IMG/VR virus record: IMGVR_UViG_3300029787_000340
Coordinates: 1-23,582 of that record
Length of the DNA: 23,582 nt
Origin: a virus
Reading direction: 5' to 3' (one strand)
Part shown: in pieces, positions 1-6,211 of the stretch
Numbering within the stretch: position 1 is the first letter of the stretch
Layout: the number at the start of each line of letters is the position of its first letter
Program-made: the position numbers and the translations under genes
The notes under the pieces: generated by a model
What the model was told of the DNA's origin: nothing
The model's input: the letters and a program-made list of their open reading frames with translations, nothing else
The model's database searches: none

Positions 1-516
1 AATAATATCTAATTCATCGTATCTATATTCAAATGAATTATTTGGATAAAGTATAACTTCAAAGCTATTATCAGAATTACGATTGTATTCACGCATATCA
101 TACCAACCAAATATCATCTTAGTATTATCACCCCAAGACTTCATTCTAGAACTATTATCTCTTATTAGGTCAGTCCAAAAAGGAAACATAGTATAGGTGT
201 ATTGAGAACTAATAGGGTCAGGAGTGTAATCACCACAATAGTTATTGTAATTAATATTGCCTGTACCTAAACCAAAGTGAAGACAACCATTAGTAGCCAT
301 ACGAGCAGAGTCAAATTGTTGATTATAAAAAGTAAAAGTAAAAGGTATTGCTATAGTTGTTGAAAGTTGGTCATCACCTACTTCATAAGCTAACTCACCC
401 TCAAAATTACCTGCATTTTTTTGTAGCTGATAAAGGTCTTGATTAGCTTCGTATATGTATTGTGCCTGTATATTTAGGCACAAACACATTAACCCCCATA
501 TAATTCTTTTTTGCAT
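1..516 (-). CDS. Exported protein resembling a nidogen-like (NIDO) domain, 3' end beyond window
   Basis: Function not known. The frame is open from 516 to the window edge (172 codons), so the C-terminus is missing. With the ATG at 516 the protein begins MQKRIIWGLMCLCLNIQAQ, a good Sec signal peptide: basic n-region, hydrophobic core, probable cleavage after QA. The ATG at 489 overlaps the upstream stop as TAATG and has a G-rich Shine-Dalgarno (GGGGG), but it would cut off the n-region. I prefer 516, with a 28-bp overlap of the upstream gene; the choice is open. The mature part has the pattern FTFTFYNQQFDSARMATNG, then CLHFG, then a TMFPFWTDL block, then FEVILYPNNSFEYRY. This resembles the beta-sandwich of nidogen-like domains (shape-matching inference, not a search). 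Two cysteines in the mature part could form a disulfide. An exported adhesin-like or surface protein is possible. Confidence 0.7.
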   Translation of the reverse strand, partial: MQKRIIWGLMCLCLNIQAQYIYEANQDLYQLQKNAGNFEGELAYEVGDDQLSTTIAIPFTFTFYNQQFDSARMATNGCLHFGLGTGNINYNNYCGDYTPDPISSQYTYTMFPFWTDLIRDNSSRMKSWGDNTKMIFGWYDMREYNRNSDNSFEVILYPNNSFEYRYDELDII

Positions 517-1598
517 TGTGCTTTAGTTTTAGTTTTACTTACGATAACTTTACTGACTAAACCTGCTACATCAGCCTGTATTCTATCTCTTTTAGGATTA
601 TGTTCTTGACTACACTCTGCAACAAACTCATCTTCAAAATCCTCTTTGTCAGGTCTTTTTTGCGGATTAGCTATCCATAATGCTTTAGCTTCTTCACCTA
701 TTTTACCTTCATATGGTGCTGGTGTGCCTGCTTGCCACATAGCTTTAAATACTCTTGCATCTTGTGCTAATAAAGATATAGCAGCTACTTTCATGCCTTG
801 ATTATAAAGCATCTGTGATAGTTTTAATCTTTCACAATTCATATCTCTTACAGACTTACCACCACTTAAACCAAATACTTGTCCTTGAAATGCTCCTGAA
901 ACTCCTGTAGTACATAAATCTTGTGAATAACTCATTATAGATGGAGCAATAGCACTAGCTGGCGGTGCTTCAGATTTAACATTTTGATTTATTGTTTGTG
1001 TGCTATTTGATTCATTAATATTACGATTTGTATTATCAGATTTAGTATTATTATTGTTTTGATTTACATTATTAGTTTGCACATTTGATTGAGATGTTGA
1101 TTCATTAATATTTTTATTTGTGTTATCTGAAGTGCTTGTAGATGTATTAACATTAGTATTATTAACTGTTTGATTTACTGTTGAATTTACATTACTTGTA
1201 GATGTAGAAGTATTTATATTTGTATTAGTATTATTTGAACTTGCTGTAGAGGTAGATGTATTAACATTAGTGTTTACATTTGTATTTTGATTTGTATTTA
1301 CATTCGTATTTGACGAAGTATTGTTATTAGTCGATACATTTGTATTTGTTGAAACATTAGTGTTATTTGTAGTTGTATTATTAGTATTAGTGTTGGTGTT
1401 AGTATTCGTATTGGTATTTGTTGTCGTAGTGGTATTCGTTGTATCTAATATATTATTTTCACAATATTGCGTACCGCTATCACATGGAGTCGAGTTATCT
1501 TGTTGTGCGTGAACAACTGTGTTATATCCCATTAAAAATACTATCCAAAACATAAAGAAACACCACGCAAGTATATTATAGTATCGTTTATCGTTCAT
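489..1598 (-). CDS. Exported Asn/Thr/Ser-rich protein with conserved-looking C-terminal domain
   Basis: Function unknown. This 369-aa protein has a signal peptide or anchor at residues 9-31 (hydrophobic stretch, then VVHA before QQDN, probable cleavage after Ala31). A low-complexity tract of almost only N, T, S, V and I covers residues 53-208 (runs such as NTNTNTNT, NVNTSTSTS and NINES). The non-repetitive C-terminal domain of about 155 residues contains QDLCTTGVSGAFQGQVFGLSG, CERLKLSQMLYNQGMKVAA, and a FKAMWQAGTPAPYEGKIGEE block. Similar proteins (variable NT-rich linker plus this C-terminus) are familiar to me from marine phages, without a role. The gene overlaps the holin-like gene upstream by ATGA (1595-1598) and the NIDO-like gene downstream. 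The order membrane protein, exported linker protein, exported beta-protein suggests action at the host envelope. Repeat length probably varies between relatives. Confidence 0.85.
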   Translation of the reverse strand: MNDKRYYNILAWCFFMFWIVFLMGYNTVVHAQQDNSTPCDSGTQYCENNILDTTNTTTTTNTNTNTNTNTNTNNTTTNNTNVSTNTNVSTNNNTSSNTNVNTNQNTNVNTNVNTSTSTASSNNTNTNINTSTSTSNVNSTVNQTVNNTNVNTSTSTSDNTNKNINESTSQSNVQTNNVNQNNNNTKSDNTNRNINESNSTQTINQNVKSEAPPASAIAPSIMSYSQDLCTTGVSGAFQGQVFGLSGGKSVRDMNCERLKLSQMLYNQGMKVAAISLLAQDARVFKAMWQAGTPAPYEGKIGEEAKALWIANPQKRPDKEDFEDEFVAECSQEHNPKRDRIQADVAGLVSKVIVSKTKTKAQCKKELYGG

Positions 1599-1981
1599 TT
1601 TTCTTCGCCTTTAAAACTTTTACTACTACCACTTGTACCAGCATATAATCCAAACCATGCTGCTCCACTGCCAACTATTATTGATATAAGACCACTTTGT
1701 TCAAAGGTTGGTGTTTCTAAATTCATAAACCACATAGTTGAATAATATAAAAGAAATATATAAACGCTTAAAAATACTCTTGGAAATATTCTCCAAGAAT
1801 CTACAGCTTTAGCTAAATGTATCCATTTTTGATGCGGATTGCGAGTTGTTTCATCTTCTAAATCTCTAATTTTATCTTTTAGTTGTGATATTTCTTCAAT
1901 CATAGCCATGAACTTATTGAGGTCCATTTCTACTTCATTTCTATCCATATCTCCTGAAAATTTACTTCTGTGGTCTTCCAT
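1595..1981 (-). CDS. Two-TM holin-like membrane protein
   Basis: This 128-aa protein has a charged, coiled-coil-prone N-terminal half (residues 14-46, rich in E, K, D and L), then two hydrophobic segments at about 67-87 (VFLSVYIFLLYYSTMWFM) and 97-115 (LISIIVGSGAAWFGLYAG), then a short charged tail ending GEEK. The layout and the GAAWFGLY motif resemble small membrane proteins annotated as holins in marine phages. The proposed role, inferred, is pore formation in the host inner membrane. It starts 2 nt after the nuclease gene's stop and overlaps the exported protein downstream by ATGA. A membrane anchor for the two exported proteins that follow is an alternative role. Confidence 0.7.
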   Translation of the reverse strand: MEDHRSKFSGDMDRNEVEMDLNKFMAMIEEISQLKDKIRDLEDETTRNPHQKWIHLAKAVDSWRIFPRVFLSVYIFLLYYSTMWFMNLETPTFEQSGLISIIVGSGAAWFGLYAGTSGSSKSFKGEEK

Positions 1982-1983
1982 AT

Positions 1984-2400
1984 TTATATTTCTTTGTATT
2001 TACCTAACTCTATAAGTTTTTGTTTATTTTTAAGATGTTCTACTATTATGTCGCCTTTGCTTTGCCCTGTGTAAGCAACAGCTAAATATTTATCAACCAT
2101 TAACTGATTAATATTTATATCATTAACATAAAGTTCACCAAGTATTCTGCCAAATTTACCTTTAGCATCTTTTTGTGTTTTTATAATAACTTTATTTGAT
2201 TGGACTAAAGCATCTTGTAAAAAAGATTTTGATAATATACCTCTAGCTTTTTCATCTAAATCTCTAGTTCTAGACTCAGGCGTATCAATACCATACATTC
2301 TAACTCTAGCTTTATGAAATATTTTAAAACCTAAATCTATAGTTACATCTACTGTGTCACCATCTACTACTCTATCTATTGTGCAATTATATTCATACAT
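1984..2400 (-). CDS. Staphylococcal nuclease-like (thermonuclease) protein
   Basis: This 138-aa protein spans a single SNase domain. Visible motifs are VVDGDTV (residues 11-17, calcium-site acidic residues), RMYGIDTPES (34-43) and KGKFGRILGEL (80-90). By comparison with staphylococcal nuclease, the catalytic set is Arg34, Glu42 and Arg85, and all three are present. The family cleaves DNA or RNA phosphodiester bonds with Ca2+. There is no signal peptide, so the protein should act in the cytoplasm, perhaps degrading host nucleic acid or helping resolve packaged DNA (inference). The ATG overlaps the stop of the preceding basic-protein gene by one base (TAATG), with AGAAGA as a weak ribosome binding site. 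Its late position beside lysis-like genes is unusual for a nuclease used early in infection. Confidence 0.88.
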   Translation of the reverse strand: MYEYNCTIDRVVDGDTVDVTIDLGFKIFHKARVRMYGIDTPESRTRDLDEKARGILSKSFLQDALVQSNKVIIKTQKDAKGKFGRILGELYVNDININQLMVDKYLAVAYTGQSKGDIIVEHLKNKQKLIELGKYKEI

Positions 2401-2642
2401 TATCTTCTTTTACCTTTATGTAAGCCATGTTTTGCGTGTTGTTTACCTGCTCTTGTAGCTGCTCTTTTTTTTCTATTAGCTGCTGCTAGTTTTCTTCTAC
2501 CTTTAGGCGTTGATTTAAGTCTATCTATTTGTGTTTTTGGTGCATATACTTCACCTGTTTCAGATGATTTTTTACCACTAGGAGTAGTCCATTTTTGACC
2601 TGTCCATTTTTTTAAACTTCTCTGTGATTTTTTTAATGGCAT
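2400..2642 (-). CDS. Small highly basic protein, putative DNA- or RNA-binding
   Basis: This 80-aa protein starts MPLKKSQRSLKKWTGQKW. I use the ATG at 2642 because GGAG lies about 9 nt upstream; the longer frame to 2654 would need a TTG inside the preceding gene. The protein is strongly Lys/Arg-rich (GRRKLAAANRKKRAATRAGK, ending GKRR) with a small aromatic N-terminal block (SLKKWTGQKWTTPSGKKSS). Similar short SLKKW...KW proteins occur in phages and large DNA viruses as far as I recall; their function is not known. Nucleic-acid binding is inferred from charge alone. It sits 1 nt after the methyltransferase stop and is coupled by TAATG to the nuclease gene. Confidence 0.8.
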   Translation of the reverse strand: MPLKKSQRSLKKWTGQKWTTPSGKKSSETGEVYAPKTQIDRLKSTPKGRRKLAAANRKKRAATRAGKQHAKHGLHKGKRR

Positions 2643-2643
2643 T

Positions 2644-3246
2644 TTATTCTCCAAATATAACTATATATGCATCTGTTTTTTTAGGTTTATTAATATGTAA
2701 CCTTTGATAATTAAAACAAATATCGTGTATACCATCAGAAGTTTTATCTAATAATTCCCAAAATGATTCTCTTCCAGGATCAACCATAATTAATTGTTTA
2801 TCATTATCATTTAAATATTTAATTAAATTAATCCATAAATCTGTATGTATATTCCAAAAACAAACATCTACTGCTATGTATGTATTAAAATTTAAAGGCA
2901 AAGGTTCAGAAAAAATATCTTGCAAAATAAATTTAGGTTTTACACCCATTAAACTAGACATTAAATCAAAGTATGGTTTAACATTCTCATCAGCATCCAT
3001 GCCAACTGCATATGCACCTTTGCTTTGTAAATAATGTGTTAATGCACCCCAACCACAACCTAAATCTAAAATTTTATTATCTATTATATCTATTTCATCT
3101 AATGACTCTATGATAACCATAGAAGAATCCCAGATTTTATTTCCATGTAAGTTATGAACTTTTGTTTTACGTTTAAGTTTTTTTATCTCTGGATGAGATG
3201 ATGTAGGTATTTCTACATTTTTAATCCATAAACTATTTGTAGCCAC
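2644..3246 (-). CDS. SAM-dependent methyltransferase (METTL21/lysine-methyltransferase-like)
   Basis: This 200-aa Rossmann-fold methyltransferase has SAM motif I as ILDLGCGWGAL (59-69), an acidic motif II as VGMDADE (81-87), and QDIFSEPLPL (109-118) followed by YIAVDVCFWN (123-132) at motif IV. The block GNKIWDSSMVIIESL (35-49) just before motif I recalls the W-[DE]-S-[SA] segment of the METTL21-type lysine methyltransferases, which suggests a protein rather than a DNA substrate (inference; other class I families are possible). The start is GTG at 3246, with AAGG about 8 nt upstream and no in-frame ATG nearby. It overlaps the preceding gene by 14 nt. Position among basic virion-type proteins makes Lys-rich neighbours plausible substrates. 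Confidence 0.82.
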   Translation of the reverse strand: MATNSLWIKNVEIPTSSHPEIKKLKRKTKVHNLHGNKIWDSSMVIIESLDEIDIIDNKILDLGCGWGALTHYLQSKGAYAVGMDADENVKPYFDLMSSLMGVKPKFILQDIFSEPLPLNFNTYIAVDVCFWNIHTDLWINLIKYLNDNDKQLIMVDPGRESFWELLDKTSDGIHDICFNYQRLHINKPKKTDAYIVIFGE

Positions 3247-3514
3247 CGCCAGCCTTCTTATATGCTTTTGCTAACATTTGTGCTTTTCTTGCAGACCATT
3301 GCCCAGGTCTACCTCCTTTACCACCTGCTTTAATACGATTAAATATTCTTTTACGCATACCAGGTTTTGTATAGTTTCCTGCTTTATTAACTGTTGATTT
3401 GCGACCTTTTTTAAATTTAATAGCATCTAAAGTTTTAGCTTGACTAGCATGAGCTTTACTTGCTTTTTTTAGTTTATTAGAAACTGTTCTTATTGTTTTT
3501 TGTGCTCTACTCAT
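3233..3514 (-). CDS. Small basic protein with GGRPGQWSARKAQ...GGGYK C-terminus (DUF5872-like)
   Basis: This 93-aa basic protein begins MSRAQKTIRTVSNKLKKASK. I chose the ATG at 3514: it forms an ATGA overlap with the preceding gene and has AGGAC about 9 nt upstream. A longer frame to 3565 would run back inside that gene. The C-terminal 40 residues carry KAGGKGGRPGQWSARKAQ and end KKAGGGYK. From memory this matches the DUF5872 signature of phages and large eukaryotic DNA viruses; the family name needs confirming. Function is unknown. The net charge is strongly positive, so nucleic-acid binding or a virion role is possible. Confidence 0.82.
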   Translation of the reverse strand: MSRAQKTIRTVSNKLKKASKAHASQAKTLDAIKFKKGRKSTVNKAGNYTKPGMRKRIFNRIKAGGKGGRPGQWSARKAQMLAKAYKKAGGGYK

Positions 3515-3693
3515 AAAATTTGTCCTAATACACTTGAAGTAATTAATAACAAATAAAGACCCCATATCATATTTTCAAGTCTAGCAAATCTTGCTTGTCC
3601 TTGGTCTAATCGTTTTTCTATATTTTCATAACGAATAGCACACTCTTTTTCATGCGTGGTTATTTTATTTACGGCATCTTTAATTGTAGTCAT
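3511..3693 (-). CDS. XhlA-like small coiled-coil/TM protein, putative lysis accessory
   Basis: This 60-aa protein has a charged helical N-terminus (residues 1-41, including HEKECAIRYENIEKRLDQGQ) followed by one C-terminal membrane segment (42-60, MIWGLYLLLITSSVLGQIL). This amphipathic-helix-then-anchor arrangement matches the hemolysin XhlA family and some holin-associated proteins. A lysis role is inferred from shape and from the neighbouring 59-aa membrane protein. Start and stop are both coupled: TAATG with the upstream gene and ATGA with the downstream one. An i-spanin is an alternative, but the order (soluble part before the TM segment) argues against it. Confidence 0.72.
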   Translation of the reverse strand: MTTIKDAVNKITTHEKECAIRYENIEKRLDQGQARFARLENMIWGLYLLLITSSVLGQIL

Positions 3694-3872
3694 TACTTTT
3701 TAGGTGCTATTTCTTTAGCTTTACCTACATTAATTGCACACCAATCTACAAGTTTATAGATTTTACCAATCCAAATATCATCTTTTGGGGTCGGTGTTAA
3801 TGCACAAATAAGTGATGCACCTGATATTACCCAAGGTGCTATTTGTATTATTTTTAAAATTAAATCTAACAT
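3693..3872 (-). CDS. 59-aa single-TM protein, putative holin or lysis accessory
   Basis: This short gene has a strong ribosome binding site (AGGAGA about 6 nt before the ATG at 3872) and a stop that overlaps the next start as TAATG, so it is very likely translated. The protein begins MLDLILKIIQIAPWVISGAS, continues as a hydrophobic segment to about residue 26, then has TPTPKDDIWIGKIYKLVDWC and a basic end (KAKEIAPKK). One membrane span with a cytoplasmic amphipathic helix is likely. Together with the XhlA-like partner it looks like a two-gene holin-type cassette (inference). I do not recognise a named family. Confidence 0.78.
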   Translation of the reverse strand: MLDLILKIIQIAPWVISGASLICALTPTPKDDIWIGKIYKLVDWCAINVGKAKEIAPKK

Positions 3873-3881
3873 TATTTTCTC

Positions 3882-4526
3882 CTATGAAATTGATGGTTTT
3901 GGAAGCTCGTTACTTTTAAAATAACTTGGTAATCCAATTATAGGTCTGCCATCAAATTTATTTTCTTTAGCATTTTTACCATTTTTATCATTGTAGTGCA
4001 AAAATACTTGCCCACAATCTTTGCCTTTAAATGGTTTACGCCAGTGTTCTAAATCGCAACCACGATACATTAACATATCGCCTGCTTCTAATTTTATTTC
4101 TATACCATTTTTATTTTCTTTACCTGAAGGTTCTAAAAAAATTGACCAATCATCGCCACCTAAATTTAAAGTGGTAGATATTTCACAAGAATATCTATCT
4201 TTGTGTCTTTTTAACTCATCACCTTTTTTATAGATTCTTGCATAAGAATAAGTTTCAATTAACTTTATACCTGATTTTTTTTCCATAATAGGTTTAACTT
4301 TTTGTAATAAAGTTTCCATAACTATATCTGCGTAATGCGAATAAGTTTCAGGTATTTGTTGATCGTTCCAAACTCCAAAATATTCTGTAAATCCTGAAAT
4401 ATATTTTTCATCAAATAAATGTCTTGCAACTGCTCTTTTGTTTAAAAAATATTGATAACAAAAATCTGCTAGTTCGTTTGAAATAGCACCTTTAATTACT
4501 TGGTATTTATCTTTTTTAAAACTCAT
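3882..4526 (-). CDS. 2OG-Fe(II) oxygenase (second copy)
   Basis: This 214-aa protein of the 2-oxoglutarate/Fe(II) dioxygenase superfamily has the iron triad as His108-x-Asp110 (KRHKDRYSCEISTTLNLG) and His161 (CDLEHWRKPF). After the distal His comes CGQVFLHYND, where the usual Arg or Lys that salt-bridges 2-oxoglutarate is not obvious; Gln173 or a nearby Lys may take that place. The family hydroxylates proteins, nucleic acids or small molecules using O2 and 2OG, and phage members are common in marine genomes with mostly unknown substrates. The ATG shares one base with the stop of the 28-codon ORF upstream (TAATG), with AGGA about 8 nt before it. It differs clearly from the oxygenase at 4609-5235, so it is not a recent duplicate. 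Confidence 0.86.
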   Translation of the reverse strand: MSFKKDKYQVIKGAISNELADFCYQYFLNKRAVARHLFDEKYISGFTEYFGVWNDQQIPETYSHYADIVMETLLQKVKPIMEKKSGIKLIETYSYARIYKKGDELKRHKDRYSCEISTTLNLGGDDWSIFLEPSGKENKNGIEIKLEAGDMLMYRGCDLEHWRKPFKGKDCGQVFLHYNDKNGKNAKENKFDGRPIIGLPSYFKSNELPKPSIS

Positions 4527-4612
4527 TAAAATCCTGGTGGCTCATCAAACCATGCCATAATTAGTCCACATGATGACAATAAAAGAAATGCACTAATTAA
4601 AAAATCAATCAT
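4526..4612 (-). CDS. 28-aa overlapping membrane peptide between the two oxygenases
   Basis: This small ORF is linked at both ends: its ATG overlaps the upstream oxygenase stop as ATGA (4609-4612) and its TAA overlaps the downstream oxygenase ATG as TAATG (4526). Such double coupling is unlikely in a chance ORF. The peptide begins MIDFLISAFLLLSSCGLIMA and ends WFDEPPGF: one hydrophobic segment with an acidic, proline-containing tail. LSSC (12-15) fits a lipobox, but there is no basic n-region, so a plain membrane peptide is as likely. It may be a lysis or regulatory peptide, or may serve only to couple translation. Function unknown. Confidence 0.55.
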   Translation of the reverse strand: MIDFLISAFLLLSSCGLIMAWFDEPPGF

Positions 4613-5235
4613 CTAAATGGGTATCCTAAATTCCAACACACTAAAGAGTGTCGTATTCCTTTAGTTACTGGTTTGACTCTATGCCAAACAAAAGAAGGAA
4701 AAACTATTACACTACCTTTTTTTCTAATTTCTTCACATATTCTTGGTTGTGAACCTTCGTCTGTGTTTCTAAAATCAAACTCTAAATCACCGCCTTCGTA
4801 TTCTTTAGGGTTGGTTAGTGATACAGTCATACTAAGTTTTCTTAATTTGCCATGGGTGTTTGCATTTTCAGGATTATTGTAAGGTTCTTCGTATGAGTCG
4901 CAATGCCAATCATAAAACTGACTTTTTTTATATTCAGTAAATTGACAAGACTCTGACCAATCCCACTCAAAATTCCAACTAGCGTTTGCGTTGGCTTGAT
5001 GTATGTAAGGTTGTATTTCTTTGTATATCCATTGATCGTTCATCCAAACAATATCTGACTTGCGTTTTTTTTGGATGTTTTTAAGTTCTAGTTTGGTAAG
5101 TTTTTTGTCACTATTTCCAGCATTACCTGTAAGAGCCATTTGTTTGTTTTGCTCTTTGCCATAACGAACTATATCATCACAAATTCTTTCTGGAATTGCT
5201 GATTGAAAAAACCAATAATAATATTTTAAATTCAC
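4609..5235 (-). CDS. 2OG-Fe(II) oxygenase (prolyl-4-hydroxylase-like)
   Basis: This 208-aa protein is a complete prolyl-hydroxylase-type double-stranded beta-helix. The iron ligands are His111-x-Asp113 (YDWHCDSYEEP) and His185 (FPSFVWHRVKPV), and Arg195 (TKGIRHSLVCW) is well placed to bind 2-oxoglutarate. YEGGDLEFDF (146-155) is a typical core strand pair. The reaction would be 2OG- and O2-dependent hydroxylation, probably of a protein residue; the substrate is unknown. The start must be GTG at 5235, since an in-frame stop lies two codons upstream; no clear Shine-Dalgarno is seen. It follows the two glycine-rich adhesin genes after a 30-nt gap, and the adhesins carry Pro-containing segments, so they are candidate substrates (inference). 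Confidence 0.9.
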   Translation of the reverse strand: MNLKYYYWFFQSAIPERICDDIVRYGKEQNKQMALTGNAGNSDKKLTKLELKNIQKKRKSDIVWMNDQWIYKEIQPYIHQANANASWNFEWDWSESCQFTEYKKSQFYDWHCDSYEEPYNNPENANTHGKLRKLSMTVSLTNPKEYEGGDLEFDFRNTDEGSQPRICEEIRKKGSVIVFPSFVWHRVKPVTKGIRHSLVCWNLGYPFR

Positions 5236-5265
5236 AAGTCACTACACATTTGAATAATTATTTAT

Positions 5266-6210
5266 CTATACCCATTCATCAGCTTTAATTTGTCTATATA
5301 CAGTTCTTAAATCCCAACAACTTGAAGCAATAGCTAAAGCAGCTTCTTTTACAATAACAACTCCTGAACCACCTGCTCCGCTAGTTGGTCCACCAGCTCC
5401 ACCACCACCGCCACCAGTATTTGTTGTTCCTGCCTGTCCAGAATTATTTACGCTGAAATCTGCTCCGCCATCACCACCGCCTCCTGTGCCACCATCTCCC
5501 GATGCGTGTTGCGGTGCATTAGGTGCAAAATAATATCCTGAACCTCCGCCTCCTCCAGCGTAGGTTACATCTGAACCACTTATGGTTGAAGGAGAGCCAT
5601 TGCCTCCTCCTCCGCCCGAAACAGTGGGAGATGGAGTAACTCCTGTTCCTACAGCACCAGCACCACCGCCTCCGCCACCAACCCCAAAATTTGTAAAATC
5701 ACCCAAACCTTTACCACCATCATTACCTTGAGATGGAGAAACTGGGGGTGTGTTGCCCGAACCTTTGTTGTCTCTGCTGTTAGAAGCTCCACCGCCTCCG
5801 CCTGAACCACCATCACCGCCTGTATTTCCTGTGCCTGGTGTGGATGGAGAATTGTTTTGTCCACCGAAACCGCCACCAGCAGATGTAATAGGAGTTGGTG
5901 TACCTAACACTGAATTGCTACCTGCGTTGCCATTACCAGCATCAGTTACTCCTGCACCACCACCACCTACTGTTATTGGGTAGGGTGAATTACCCGAAAC
6001 TGGATTGCCTGTGCCTGTTCTTAAGCCACCAGCTCCACCTCCTCCTCCACCGCCATTTCCCACTCGACCGCCAGAACCACCTCCTGCGACTACTAAAAAT
6101 TCTATTTCAGAAGTTAGGGGTTGTGTGGTTAAAGTTCCACTTGAGTTAAAAGTAGTTATTTGTTGTGCTTGACTTTGTACTGTCTGTGCTGCTCCGATTA
6201 ATTTTGGCAT
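5266..6210 (-). CDS. Glycine-rich adhesin-like tail protein, second copy
   Basis: This 314-aa protein, very rich in Gly, is paralogous to the gene just upstream (6212-7135). The N-terminal part has TTFNSSGTLTTQPL then a VVAGGGSGG strand, typical of the glycine-rich domain of phage tip adhesins and surface proteins. The middle has many GGGGGGAG blocks separated by short variable loops, including the shared GNTPPVSPSQGN. The end has GSGVVIVKE and then a non-glycine tail, ASSCWDLRTVYRQIKADEWV. Known glycine-rich phage adhesins fold as polyglycine-II sandwiches whose variable loops contact host receptors; host recognition here is inferred. Codons for Gly make the gene much richer in GC than its surroundings. 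It starts 1 nt after the stop of its paralogue. Confidence 0.82.
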   Translation of the reverse strand: MPKLIGAAQTVQSQAQQITTFNSSGTLTTQPLTSEIEFLVVAGGGSGGRVGNGGGGGGGAGGLRTGTGNPVSGNSPYPITVGGGGAGVTDAGNGNAGSNSVLGTPTPITSAGGGFGGQNNSPSTPGTGNTGGDGGSGGGGGASNSRDNKGSGNTPPVSPSQGNDGGKGLGDFTNFGVGGGGGGAGAVGTGVTPSPTVSGGGGGNGSPSTISGSDVTYAGGGGGSGYYFAPNAPQHASGDGGTGGGGDGGADFSVNNSGQAGTTNTGGGGGGAGGPTSGAGGSGVVIVKEAALAIASSCWDLRTVYRQIKADEWV

Positions 6211-6211
6211 A

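Noticed and set aside
948-1442. DNA microsatellite phase variation in the Asn/Thr tract
   Set aside because: The repeats are regular in protein but mixed in codons, with no long perfect nucleotide repeat, so simple slippage frame-switching is not supported.
1321-1512. + strand Val/Leu-rich frame opposite the Asn/Thr tract
   Set aside because: An antisense shadow of AAT/ACT codons, with low-complexity composition and no start context.
2643-2654. TTG start (MENK...) for the small basic protein
   Set aside because: It lies inside the methyltransferase end; the ATG at 2642 has GGAG correctly placed.
3515-3565. Longer N-terminus for the DUF5872-like protein
   Set aside because: It would overlap the XhlA-like gene by 55 nt, and the added residues are unlike the basic protein. 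The ATG at 3514 has an ATGA overlap and its own ribosome site.
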